From Lentisphaeria bacterium (GTDB taxonomy: Bacteria > Verrucomicrobiota > Lentisphaeria > Victivallales > Victivallaceae), in the NCBI GenBank assembly GCA_018265615.1, contig JABLYX010000059.1:1-29821 (forward strand): DNA of 29,821 bases, written 5' to 3'. Positions 1-7,221 of this stretch are shown piece by piece. The notes beneath the pieces were generated by a model. The model made no database searches. It worked only from the letters and a program-made list of their open reading frames with translations, and was not told the origin of the DNA. Positions within the stretch are counted from its first letter, which is position 1. Each line of letters begins with the position of its first letter. The position numbers were made by a program, and so were the translations under genes.

Positions 1-73
1 GGTAGAGGATCGACATGACCCGGTGCCAGATCTTCTGGACTTCGCTGATCGTCTGCGGGGACTGCTTTCTCAT
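1..73 (-). CDS. 5' end of an unidentified gene, cut by the window edge
   Basis: Only the first 24 codons are present. The reading frame opens with ATG at 73-71 on the minus strand and runs off the left edge without a stop. The visible peptide begins MRKQSPQTISEVQKIW and is mildly basic and helical, with no diagnostic motif. An AGGAG-like ribosome site lies at 93-89, rather far upstream. A perfect consensus promoter stands at 155-127 and two direct repeats lie between them, so this is very probably a real gene, and perhaps a regulated one. No function can be assigned from this stub. Confidence 0.55.
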   Translation of the reverse strand, partial: MRKQSPQTISEVQKIWHRVMSILY

Positions 74-101
74 GATGATACCGCCGGGCTCCTTTATTTT
101 C

Positions 102-119
102 GCCAACTATCGGCCAACT
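102..119. repeat. Tandem 7-bp direct repeat at the transcription start (putative operator)
   Basis: GCCAACT occurs at 102-108 and again at 113-119, an 11-bp period of about one helical turn. The pair lies immediately downstream of the -10 box of the left-edge promoter, so a bound protein would block transcription initiation. The operator role is inferred from position and spacing only. Confidence 0.45.
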
Positions 120-126
120 TTATTTA

Positions 127-155
127 ATTATACCGGATTCCAATTGAAATGTCAA
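127..155 (-). promoter_or_regulatory. Consensus sigma-70 promoter for the left-edge gene
   Basis: On the minus strand TTGACA (155-150) and TATAAT (132-127) are separated by exactly 17 bp. Both hexamers match the housekeeping consensus fully. Transcription would start near 120 and read leftwards into the partial gene starting at 73. The surrounding DNA is much richer in A and T than the flanking coding regions. Confidence 0.8.
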
Positions 156-259
156 GAGGAAGTTCCGTTTTTTTTCGCATTTCCCGGAAAACCAGCAGCA
201 ATAATGTGGAAAAGACGGAATCAGTGCGATGTTCTCCGGCCATATACCGGCGGACCGTC

Positions 260-288
260 ATCCTGATTGCGGCAGAACGCCGCAGGAT
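260..288 (-). terminator. Weak hairpin downstream of the membrane protein gene
   Basis: ATCCT/AGGAT and GCGGC/GCCGC arms pair around a 5-nt AGAAC loop, with a 4-nt bulge in one arm. The hairpin lies just past the stop codon of the minus-strand gene ending at 300. No U-tract follows on the minus strand, so terminator function is uncertain. Confidence 0.3.
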
Positions 289-299
289 GGAACGGCCGG

Positions 300-1841
300 T
301 CAGTACCCGATCACCAGCTTCAGGGAAACCCGAAGCACCAGCACGAGGAAGAGGTTCGACAGCAGAGCGGCATACAGCAGCCCGCGGCTGCAGCCCGCCC
401 GCAAAAACACATTGAGCGACATCAGCGCCGCCGTCAGGCAACAGGGAACGAAAAACTGAAATAGCCGCCCCATCTCTCCGCGCGAAAAGGGCGATATCAG
501 CAAAAGCAGCGCGATCCCCGCGGAAAATGTGATGAAAAGATTGCGCGGAGACGGCCGGAAAATCCACCGTTTCCCCGAACGGCGCGGCAGATGCACCCCG
601 CCCAGCATGAAAAAGACAACCGCCGGACCGGCAAACAGAAGCACATCCAGCAGATTGCAGGGCCACCAGGCCATGACGGAGCGGCCGGTCTCCCGGAAGA
701 AGGCGGCGTTGTTCCGGGAAGCGTACCAGACGCATTCAAACAGATTGACATTGAAAAACAGCCACAGGACACCGACAAACAGCAGCCCTCCGGCGGCGAA
801 TACGGCGACCGGAAGAATGTTTTTACGAAAATGCCATCCGTCCGCCCAGAGACACAGGCCCACCAGGAGAACCGTCGCGGCAAAGGCAAGCGTGCAGGAA
901 ACGGCGGCCGCCAGCACCACCCCGGCGGCAAACGCCCAAAGCAGCCGCAATCCGGCGCTCCGCGCCGTCAGGGCCAGCGCAGCCGAGAGAGATGCAAGCG
1001 CTCCCCAGAAAAACATGAATGTATCAAAATGCCCGGCAAACAGGACGGGTCCGCCGCAGGCATAGACCGCAAAAAAAGCCCCGAGAACCATTCCGGCAGG
1101 AGAAAAACGGCGCCGCATCAGCACAACAGCCGCCAGCAGCGAGCAGAGAAGGCCGAGGAAAATCGCGAGGTTCGAAAGCGCCAACAGAAGGGCGGCGGCG
1201 GAGAAAATCGCCGAAGTCTCCGCAGGCAAACCGCGGAACGCATGCAGCCGGCTCAATTCCGCCAGCTCTGCCCGGAGGTCGTCCGGCATCCAGAAGCGCT
1301 CCAACCCGGCAAGCGCGGGTACATTACGGACCGATTGCAGGACGGCCCACGCCGCAAATACATTCCCCGGCGGGTGAACGTCGAGGTGGTTCCCGGGATC
1401 CTCATCGGCGGCCATCCGGGCCGCAAATCCGGCAAAGGAACGGCCCGGCTGCCCGATGTGTGCAGCCTCCGTCAGGTACCCGCCGGTAAAGGCATCGAGA
1501 AAAGCCATGATGTTCTCCCCGCGCCCGCCCGGACCGGCATCCCAGATTTCCACATTGAAAACCATCCCTCCGGCGAGAATCGCCATTGCGGCAGACAGGG
1601 CGAGCACCCTCTTTCCGCGCCAGAGCTTGCCGGCGGCCCACCACGCGATGCCGCCCAGCACAAGGAAGAGCGGGAGCAGACAGAAATACAGAACACAGAT
1701 CCCATCAAGCCGGATCTCCCGCCTCGGCCAGACCCATTCGCCCGGAATCCCCAGCGGAACCCGGGTACAGCAGACCAGAGCCGCAAGAATCAACGCGGCC
1801 GCGGTCGCCGCCATGCAGAGAAGATTTCCCCGCCTGCGCAA
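300..1841 (-). CDS. Multi-pass membrane protein, GT-C (PMT/ArnT-like) glycosyltransferase candidate
   Basis: The protein has about 513 residues and roughly ten or more hydrophobic segments. A long non-membrane loop after the second or third segment carries a VEIWDAG stretch and, near residue 153, DVHPPGN. An acidic ExD-like motif followed by an HPP(G) loop is typical of GT-C transferases that use polyprenyl-phosphate sugars. I infer lipid-linked sugar transfer at the cytoplasmic membrane; the substrate is unknown. The frame is open up to a GTG at 1904, but a minus-strand promoter (TTGACA 1923-1918, N17, TATTGT) would start transcription inside that extension. A GGAG at 1850-1847 lies 5 nt before a TTG codon at 1841, so I chose that start; ATG at 1814 is the alternative. 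The N-terminus then begins with an Arg cluster, fitting the positive-inside rule. It stands alone and is divergent from holA. Confidence 0.7.
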   Translation of the reverse strand: MRRRGNLLCMAATAAALILAALVCCTRVPLGIPGEWVWPRREIRLDGICVLYFCLLPLFLVLGGIAWWAAGKLWRGKRVLALSAAMAILAGGMVFNVEIWDAGPGGRGENIMAFLDAFTGGYLTEAAHIGQPGRSFAGFAARMAADEDPGNHLDVHPPGNVFAAWAVLQSVRNVPALAGLERFWMPDDLRAELAELSRLHAFRGLPAETSAIFSAAALLLALSNLAIFLGLLCSLLAAVVLMRRRFSPAGMVLGAFFAVYACGGPVLFAGHFDTFMFFWGALASLSAALALTARSAGLRLLWAFAAGVVLAAAVSCTLAFAATVLLVGLCLWADGWHFRKNILPVAVFAAGGLLFVGVLWLFFNVNLFECVWYASRNNAAFFRETGRSVMAWWPCNLLDVLLFAGPAVVFFMLGGVHLPRRSGKRWIFRPSPRNLFITFSAGIALLLLISPFSRGEMGRLFQFFVPCCLTAALMSLNVFLRAGCSRGLLYAALLSNLFLVLVLRVSLKLVIGY

Positions 1842-1894
1842 ATTTTCTCCAAACACAGCAGCCCGCCTTTCACACGGTTGATTGACATGGAGAA

Positions 1895-1923
1895 ACAATA
1901 GCACTTTCCGAGCATTCTGTCAA
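1895..1923 (-). promoter_or_regulatory. Promoter of the GT-C-like membrane protein
   Basis: On the minus strand TTGACA (1923-1918), a 17-bp spacer and TATTGT (1900-1895) form a good -35 and a moderate -10 box. Its position argues against the longest reading-frame start at 1904. Confidence 0.5.
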
Positions 1924-1965
1924 TGCCGGGCGGAGAACGAATTCCCGCAAATATTCCGGAACGCC

Positions 1966-1994
1966 TTGACTCCGGGAGGAAGCACGGTTATCTT
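1966..1994 (+). promoter_or_regulatory. Promoter of holA
   Basis: TTGACT (1966-1971), a 17-bp spacer and TATCTT (1989-1994) precede holA. The predicted transcript starts near 2001 and leaves a leader of about 25 nt containing the GGAG ribosome site at 2015-2018. Confidence 0.55.
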
Positions 1995-2025
1995 AAGAAA
2001 TCGGCAAATCGAACGGAGAACGAGC

Positions 2026-3099
2026 GTGGGAAAATTATACGTCATTACCGGCGACGATGAATTCGCAGTCAAGGAGCGTTCGCGGGCGCTCGCGGGCGAG
2101 CTCGGTGGCGGGGAGCTTGAGGACAATCCGGCAGTTGAAATCATCCCCGGGGACAGCAACACGCTCAAGCCGGACGAAATCGCGCGGCGCTTCCTCGAGG
2201 CGATGCGCACCCCGCCGTTCCTCTGCGCGTCGAAATTCGTCTGGCTGCGCCACTTCCTGAACTTCGACGTGTTCAACGCGAAGGACCCGGCCCCGGTCTA
2301 CACCGAGGTTCAGTCGATGCTGACTTCGCCGCTCTCGGATGAAGTGACCGTCCTGGCCGACGGATTCAACCTCGACATGCGCAGGCAGTTCGGCAAGACG
2401 CTGAAATCCGCGAAGGCCGAAATCGAGGTGCTGAACCTGCCGAAGACAGGCGACCGCCGTTACGCGGAGGACCGCCGTATGAGCATCCGCGCCATCTGCC
2501 AGGGGCTCGGCAAGGGGATCGAGGGGAACGCCGCCGCCTATCTCTCCGAAACGCTCTCGGGCGACTCGGGGCTGCTGCGCAACGAGCTCGAAAAGCTCGC
2601 GTGCTATGTCGGCGACGCGCCGTGCATCGCGCTGGCGGACTGCCAGGCCGTCTGCAGCCGGACGCCCGAGACGGTCAGCTGGGAATTCACCGGCGCGATC
2701 ACGGCACGCAACGTCCCCGGCGCAATGCGGCTGCTCGACGTGCTGCTTTCGCAGGGCGAGCCCGAAATGCGGCTCATGGCCGCGCTGTCGGGGGAGTTCC
2801 AGAAGCAGATTCAGACGAAGCTTGCAATGCAGCAGCTGGAACTCACGCGGGTCAATGCGCGCACATTCGATTCCCTGCCGCAGGAGCTGCGCGACCGGTA
2901 TCCGGAGAATCCGCTGCTTAAGATGCATCCGTTCCGCGCATTCAAGGTGTGCGAGGGGGCCGCGAACTTCACCGACGCCGAACTCGTCCGCAACCTCGAA
3001 CTCGTCCGCAACGCGAACCGGAGCCTCGTCTCCGGAGGCGGCGACCGCCGGATCGTGCTCGAACAGCTGATCCTGAAGCTTACTGCCCGGAGTCGGTGA
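2026..3099 (+). CDS. holA: DNA polymerase III subunit delta
   Basis: The 357-residue protein fits the HolA clamp-loader subunit, which opens the beta sliding clamp for loading onto primed DNA in the replisome. The N-terminus GKLYVITGDDEFAVKE matches the family's opening strand and the [YF]xxxGxxxxxxxE pattern. The central LLRNELEKLACYVGD is the characteristic lid-helix signature, and the C-terminal third is the helical collar domain. The frame is open further upstream, but GTG at 2026 is preceded by GGAG at 2015-2018 with 7-nt spacing and begins exactly where family homology begins. Delta proteins are usually about 330 to 350 residues. The last 20 bp overlap the convergent coaB gene. Confidence 0.88.
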   Translation: MGKLYVITGDDEFAVKERSRALAGELGGGELEDNPAVEIIPGDSNTLKPDEIARRFLEAMRTPPFLCASKFVWLRHFLNFDVFNAKDPAPVYTEVQSMLTSPLSDEVTVLADGFNLDMRRQFGKTLKSAKAEIEVLNLPKTGDRRYAEDRRMSIRAICQGLGKGIEGNAAAYLSETLSGDSGLLRNELEKLACYVGDAPCIALADCQAVCSRTPETVSWEFTGAITARNVPGAMRLLDVLLSQGEPEMRLMAALSGEFQKQIQTKLAMQQLELTRVNARTFDSLPQELRDRYPENPLLKMHPFRAFKVCEGAANFTDAELVRNLELVRNANRSLVSGGGDRRIVLEQLILKLTARSR

Positions 3100-3715
3100 C
3101 GATCTCGAGGATCGCCCCGGCGACGGCGCGCTTCGTATCGGGCCCGATGCCGTAGCGCCGCCCGTCGCGCCCCATCAGCGTGACGCAGTTCTCATCGCTG
3201 CCGAAGCCGATGTCGGAACGGCTCACGTCGTTCGCGCAGATCCAGTCGAGGTTCTTTTTTTCAAGCTTTCCGGCGGCGTTCGCGAGGAGGTCATCGGTTT
3301 CCGCGGCGAAGCCCACGAGGATCTGCCCGGAGGGCTTTGCCGCGCCGAGCGACGCGAGGATATCCTCGGTCCGCTCGAGCTCAAGCACGAGATCGCCCTC
3401 CTTCTTCTTCATCTTCCCGGCGACAACCTGCTTCGGGCGGTAATCCGCGACCGCCGCGCACATGACGACGAGCTCCATCCGCGGCGCGCGCTCCTTCACG
3501 GCCTCGGCCATCTCCGCCGCCGATTCGACCGGGACCAGCGTGATTCCGTGCGGCACCGGCAGCGCGACCGGCCCCGAAACCAGAGTGACCGCGTGCCCCG
3601 CATCGCGCGCGGCTTCCGCGAGCGCGTAACCCATCTTCCCGGTCGACCGGTTCGTCAGAAACCGGACCGCGTCGATCCTCTCGCGCGTCGGCCCGGCGGT
3701 AATCAATACTTTCAT
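3080..3715 (-). CDS. coaB: Phosphopantothenate-cysteine ligase, stand-alone CoaB domain
   Basis: This 211-residue protein joins 4'-phosphopantothenate to cysteine in coenzyme A synthesis. It starts with VLITAGPTRERID and continues with RFLTNRSTGKMGYALAEAA, the nucleotide-binding signature of CoaB. The motifs AAVADYRP and ANDVS are also present. In most bacteria CoaB is fused behind the flavoprotein CoaC in a protein of about 400 residues. Here the CoaC decarboxylase domain is absent and a ribosome site (GAAGGGAA) precedes ATG at 3715, so the protein is genuinely stand-alone. It is convergent with holA, overlapping by 20 bp, and divergent from gatB. Confidence 0.9.
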   Translation of the reverse strand: MKVLITAGPTRERIDAVRFLTNRSTGKMGYALAEAARDAGHAVTLVSGPVALPVPHGITLVPVESAAEMAEAVKERAPRMELVVMCAAVADYRPKQVVAGKMKKKEGDLVLELERTEDILASLGAAKPSGQILVGFAAETDDLLANAAGKLEKKNLDWICANDVSRSDIGFGSDENCVTLMGRDGRRYGIGPDTKRAVAGAILEIVTDSGQ

Positions 3716-3746
3716 CAGTGGGGTTCCCTTCTCTTTCGTCCGTCAT

Positions 3747-3775
3747 AAGGTAGCACCCGAATCGCCTGAAATCAA
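3747..3775 (-). promoter_or_regulatory. Possible coaB promoter
   Basis: On the minus strand TTGATT (3775-3770), a 17-bp spacer and TACCTT (3752-3747) lie upstream of coaB. The -10 box is weak. Confidence 0.35.
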
Positions 3776-3796
3776 CCGAAAAGTCCCCGTGCGCCA

Positions 3797-3825
3797 TTGA
3801 CAAAATGCGGCACGTCCATTACATT
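3797..3825 (+). promoter_or_regulatory. Promoter of gatB-recO
   Basis: TTGACA (3797-3802), a 17-bp spacer and TACATT (3820-3825) are followed by a leader of about 30 nt. The ribosome site of gatB is purine-rich (GAAAAGAAC) but has no clear GGAG. Confidence 0.6.
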
Positions 3826-3863
3826 AAATAGAGTAATCATCAACCCCTTAAGCTGAAAAGAAC

Positions 3864-5303
3864 ATGAAATACGAAGCAGTCATCGGCATTGAAATACACG
3901 TCCAGGTCCGCACCGAGAGCAAAATGTTCTGTTCCTGCGCGAACAGATACGGCGCGGAGCCGAATACGCTGACCTGCCCGGTCTGTCTCGGCTACCCCGG
4001 CACGCTGCCGGTGCCGAACCATGAGGCGATCCTCAAGGCCGTGCGGGCCGGGCTCCTGACCGGGTGCGAAATCGCGAAGTTCAGCAAATTCGACCGCAAG
4101 AGCTACTTCTATCCGGACCTCGTCAAAAACTACCAGATCAGCCAGTACGACCTGCCGTTCTGCAAAAACGGCAGACTCCGGATCGGCGGGACCGGCTTCT
4201 CCGGCGAAGCGCTGCCGGAAAAGGTCATCGGCATCACGCGCATCCACCTCGAAGAGGATCCGGCCAAGCTGAACCATATGGGCAGCGCCTCCGGCGCGGA
4301 CTACAACCGCTCCGGCGTTCCGCTGCTCGAGGTCGTCAGCGAACCCGACATGAGAAGCGCCGATGAAGCCTACGCCTATCTCGCCGGGATCAAGGAGATC
4401 ATGCAGTACGGCGGCATCAGCGACTGCGACATGGAAAAGGGGCAGATGCGCTGCGACGTGAACATCTCGCTGCGCCCCGTCGGCCAGAAGGAGTTCGGCA
4501 CGAAGATCGAGCTCAAAAACATGAACAGCTTCCGCGCCGCCCACCGCGCCGTCGAATATGAGACCTGGCGGCAGGCCGAGCTGCTCGACCGCGGCGAAAC
4601 GCTGCGGCAGGAGACGCGCGGCTGGAACGACGACTCCGGTGAAAGCTACCTCATGCGCACAAAGGAAGAGGCGCACGATTACCGCTATTTCCCCGACCCG
4701 GACCTCATGCCGGTCACGTTCACGGATGCCGAAATCGAGGCGGTCCGCGCAAGTTTGCCGGAGCTCCCGGCCGCGATGCGCGAACGCTTTCTGCGCGACT
4801 ACGGCCTCACGGAGTACGATGCCGGCGTCATGACGCAGGACCGCGCGCTCGCCGCCTGGTTCGACCGCGCCGCCCAAGCGTCGAAATCCCCGAAGCTCGT
4901 CGCAAACTGGATCGGCAGCGAGCTCCTGCGGATGCTCGGTGAAACGAAGTGTCCGATCGGCGAGTGCCGCGTCACCCCCGAGAACCTCGCCGAGCTGGTC
5001 GACCTCATCGAGCAGAAGACCATCAACGGCAAGATCGCGAAGGAGGTTTTCCCGGAGATGTTCGAAAGCGGAAAAAAGGCCTCCGAAATCGTGAAGGAGA
5101 AGGGGCTCGTGCAGGTCAGCGATTCCGGCGCTATCGCCGAGGTCGTGACGCAGGCCATCGCCGCGAATCCGGCTCAGGTCGAACAGTACCGGGGCGGCAA
5201 CGCAAAGGTGCTGCAATTCCTGGTCGGGCAGGTGATGAAGCTCTCGAAGGGCAAGGCGAATCCGCAGCTCGTCGTGGCCGAACTCAAGAAACAGCTGGAT
5301 TGA
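3864..5303 (+). CDS. gatB: Aspartyl/glutamyl-tRNA amidotransferase subunit B
   Basis: The 479-residue protein is the kinase/transamidation subunit of GatCAB, which converts Glu-tRNA(Gln), and often Asp-tRNA(Asn), to the amidated forms. Family motifs occur in order: CPVCLGYPGTLPVPN, YFYPDLVKNYQISQYD, HLEEDPAKLNH, NRSGVPLLEVVSEPD, KNMNSFRA and EEAHDYRYFPDPDL. The C-terminal GatB/Yqey helical domain ends in QVMKLSKGKANPQLV. Length is usual for the family. The partner genes gatA and gatC are not in this window, so the complex is encoded at more than one place. The recO-like gene follows after 4 nt, implying an operon. Confidence 0.97.
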   Translation: MKYEAVIGIEIHVQVRTESKMFCSCANRYGAEPNTLTCPVCLGYPGTLPVPNHEAILKAVRAGLLTGCEIAKFSKFDRKSYFYPDLVKNYQISQYDLPFCKNGRLRIGGTGFSGEALPEKVIGITRIHLEEDPAKLNHMGSASGADYNRSGVPLLEVVSEPDMRSADEAYAYLAGIKEIMQYGGISDCDMEKGQMRCDVNISLRPVGQKEFGTKIELKNMNSFRAAHRAVEYETWRQAELLDRGETLRQETRGWNDDSGESYLMRTKEEAHDYRYFPDPDLMPVTFTDAEIEAVRASLPELPAAMRERFLRDYGLTEYDAGVMTQDRALAAWFDRAAQASKSPKLVANWIGSELLRMLGETKCPIGECRVTPENLAELVDLIEQKTINGKIAKEVFPEMFESGKKASEIVKEKGLVQVSDSGAIAEVVTQAIAANPAQVEQYRGGNAKVLQFLVGQVMKLSKGKANPQLVVAELKKQLD

Positions 5304-5307
5304 CGCA

Positions 5308-5922
5308 ATGATTTCCACGCAGATGATCGTGCTCGCAAAGCAGCCGTACAAGGAAAACGCGCTGCTGATCTCCGGACTCAGCCCCGACTACGGGCGGCTG
5401 AACCTGGTGGCAAACGGCGCATTGAAGCTCTCCGAGAAGAAATTCCCGGCGGCAGATCTGTTCCGCGAGCTCGACGTGGAATTCAACGAAGAGGGCGCGA
5501 GCGACCTCTTCACCGCGAAGCAGCTGGAGCTCGCGGCGGCATTCGACGCGCTGGCGGACAATCCGAAGCATTTTCAGCTCGCGGGGCGGATCGGCAGCTT
5601 CCTGCTGAAAAACGCGGTCCCGGCAGTTCCGCAGCCGCTGACTTACGACGCGCTGCGCTGCATCCTCGAACAGCTCGCGCTGCCGGACGGCGCGCCGGAA
5701 CGCTGGACCATGGAGCAATGCGCGGTCGTGATCCGCGTAACCTACCTCTATGAAAACGGCCTGCTGCCGGAAGTGAAAAGCGAGAAGGAGAACGACTTTC
5801 TCGAGACTCTCGTGGCCGCGGGCGTGGAAAATTCGCCGCTGCCGGAGTGCCAGCCGGGCTACTGGCGGACGCTGAACCGCTGGCTCAGCGACCTCTGCGA
5901 CTTCCACCATCTCCAGAAATAA
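5308..5922 (+). CDS. recO: RecO-like DNA repair protein
   Basis: The 204-residue product begins TQMIVLAKQPYKENALLISGLSPDYG, matching the OB-fold N-terminus of RecO (strand, 'y.E.d.li..ls...G'). A helical C-terminal part follows. RecO anneals single-stranded DNA and helps RecR load RecA in gap repair. The protein is somewhat shorter than the usual 230 to 250 residues. I see none of the paired cysteines of the zinc-binding RecO subgroup; the visible Cys residues are scattered. It is translationally coupled to gatB (4-nt gap). The assignment rests on the N-terminal pattern and length, so it is less certain than its neighbours. Confidence 0.65.
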   Translation: MISTQMIVLAKQPYKENALLISGLSPDYGRLNLVANGALKLSEKKFPAADLFRELDVEFNEEGASDLFTAKQLELAAAFDALADNPKHFQLAGRIGSFLLKNAVPAVPQPLTYDALRCILEQLALPDGAPERWTMEQCAVVIRVTYLYENGLLPEVKSEKENDFLETLVAAGVENSPLPECQPGYWRTLNRWLSDLCDFHHLQK

Positions 5923-5956
5923 CCGCACCTTCCCGCCGGCAACTCCGCCTCCCCAA

Positions 5957-5987
5957 GTGACGGGCGTCACATTTTCCGATGCATCGG
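5957..5987. promoter_or_regulatory. Two adjacent perfect palindromes upstream of the GH5 gene
   Basis: GTGACG-GG-CGTCAC occupies 5957-5970 and CCGATGCATCGG occupies 5976-5987, separated by 5 bp. CTCCCC before and GGGGAG after the pair could also form an outer stem. They lie between the recO stop and the -35 box of the GH5 promoter. They may be operators or part of a recO terminator. No U-tract of useful length follows; only TTTT lies between the two. Confidence 0.4.
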
Positions 5988-6002
5988 GGAGCCTCTTTCC
6001 GG

Positions 6003-6031
6003 TTGAAACGCCGTCCCGTTCCCGTTATGTT
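6003..6031 (+). promoter_or_regulatory. Promoter of the GH5 gene
   Basis: TTGAAA (6003-6008), a 17-bp spacer and TATGTT (6026-6031) precede a short leader. AAGGAG at about 6053-6058 is placed ideally for the ATG at 6064. Confidence 0.5.
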
Positions 6032-6063
6032 ATTCCCGGCAATTCAGCCGAAAGGAGATCGAC

Positions 6064-7158
6064 ATGACGGATTTCACAAACTTCACCCGCGGCATGGGCA
6101 TCGGCGGATGGCTCACGAACTACAAACGGTTCAACGTGCTGCCGGACCGGTGGCGGCTGCGCCTCTCGCCCGGCGACTTCGAGCACTTCGCGACCTACAT
6201 CACCCGGCGCGACATCGACTATATCGCTTCGCTCGGCATGGACCACATCCGGCTCGGGTTCGATCAGATCGTACTCGAAAGCGAGCCCGGCATCTACCGC
6301 GAAGAGATCTGGGAGCACATCGACCATTTCTGCGACTGGTGCCGGAGCGCGGGCGTGAACATCGTGCTGAACATGCATAAGGCGCTCGGCAACTACTGCG
6401 ACATTCCGTCGAAAATCACGCTGATGTCCGATGCAGAGCTTCAGGAGCGCTTCATCGCGATCTGGAACGCATTCGAAAAGCGTTATTCCGGCCGGCCGGA
6501 GATCGTCTTTGAGCTGCTGAATGAAGTGAATGAAACCTGTCCGGAGGATATCGAAAAATGGAACAGCCTCGCGGAGCGGACAGTGCGGGAGCTGCACCGG
6601 GCCAATCCGGCCCGCCGCCTCATCGTCGGCGGAACCTGCGCAAACAGCTGCGATCGGCTGGAACACCTGCCGGACTTCGGGGAAAATGTCATCTACACCT
6701 GGCACTTCTACTTCCCGTATGAGTTCACGCACCAGCAGGGTGTGCTCCAATCGGCCCCGCTCTATTACAACCGGAAAATACCGTATCCCGGCGACATCGG
6801 AATCTACCGGGATTACAGGCGCTTCGTGCACAACGACCCGAATCCGTATCCGGATTATGAGCGCATGGATCTCGCCGTCCTGCGCCGGATGACGGCTCCG
6901 GCGTTCGCGTTCCAGGCGGCACATCCCGGCAGGCCGGTCTGGTGCGGCGAATTCGGGACCATCCGCCACTGCCCGCTCGAATGGCGCGAAAACTATATGC
7001 GCGACCTCATCTCGCTGCTCGTCGAACACAATATGCCGTATTGCGTCTGGAACTATCTCTCCACCCCGAACGACGGCAACCGCTTCAGCCTCGTCGACGA
7101 CGACCGCCGCGAGATCCTGAGCCCCCGCCTCGCCTCAATCATCCGGGGAGAGGTATAA
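6064..7158 (+). CDS. Intracellular glycoside hydrolase family 5-like enzyme
   Basis: The 364-residue protein has a GH-A clan (beta/alpha)8 pattern. It shows GIGGWL near the start, HIRLGF around residue 61, the acid/base Glu154 in LLNEVNE, HFYFPYE around 214 (the family's conserved His/Tyr), and the nucleophile Glu296 in WCGEFGT. Trp329 in YCVWNY fits the aromatic at the -1 subsite. It therefore probably cleaves beta-linked glucans, mannans or glycosides with retention. There is no signal peptide, so it should act in the cytoplasm on imported oligosaccharides or glycosides. A strong AAGGAG site fixes the start. It has its own promoter and lies between recO and a terminator, unlinked to any transporter visible here. 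The exact subfamily and substrate cannot be read from the sequence. Confidence 0.85.
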   Translation: MTDFTNFTRGMGIGGWLTNYKRFNVLPDRWRLRLSPGDFEHFATYITRRDIDYIASLGMDHIRLGFDQIVLESEPGIYREEIWEHIDHFCDWCRSAGVNIVLNMHKALGNYCDIPSKITLMSDAELQERFIAIWNAFEKRYSGRPEIVFELLNEVNETCPEDIEKWNSLAERTVRELHRANPARRLIVGGTCANSCDRLEHLPDFGENVIYTWHFYFPYEFTHQQGVLQSAPLYYNRKIPYPGDIGIYRDYRRFVHNDPNPYPDYERMDLAVLRRMTAPAFAFQAAHPGRPVWCGEFGTIRHCPLEWRENYMRDLISLLVEHNMPYCVWNYLSTPNDGNRFSLVDDDRREILSPRLASIIRGEV

Positions 7159-7168
7159 AGGTCAGATA

Positions 7169-7206
7169 AAAAACGCCGGCTGCCCCATTGGACAGCCGGC
7201 GTTTTT
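7169..7206. terminator. Strong bidirectional terminator between the GH5 gene and pta
   Basis: A perfect 14-bp stem (AAAAACGCCGGCTG with its complement) encloses a 10-nt loop. It has A-runs on one side and T-runs on the other, so it works in both directions. It separates the convergent GH5 gene and pta. Confidence 0.93.
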
Positions 7207-7221
7207 CGCCGGAGACGCAAC

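Noticed and set aside
15..266. 83-codon open frame on the plus strand at the left edge
   Set aside because: It runs through a consensus minus-strand promoter and the stub gene, has no ribosome site and no recognisable domain.
591..1901. 436-codon open frame on the plus strand
   Set aside because: It is opposite the membrane protein gene, and its composition (Arg, Pro, Gln, Gly) is typical of a shadow of hydrophobic codons.
3840..5351. 503-codon open frame on the minus strand
   Set aside because: It is antisense to gatB along its length; gatB has all family motifs, while this frame has none.
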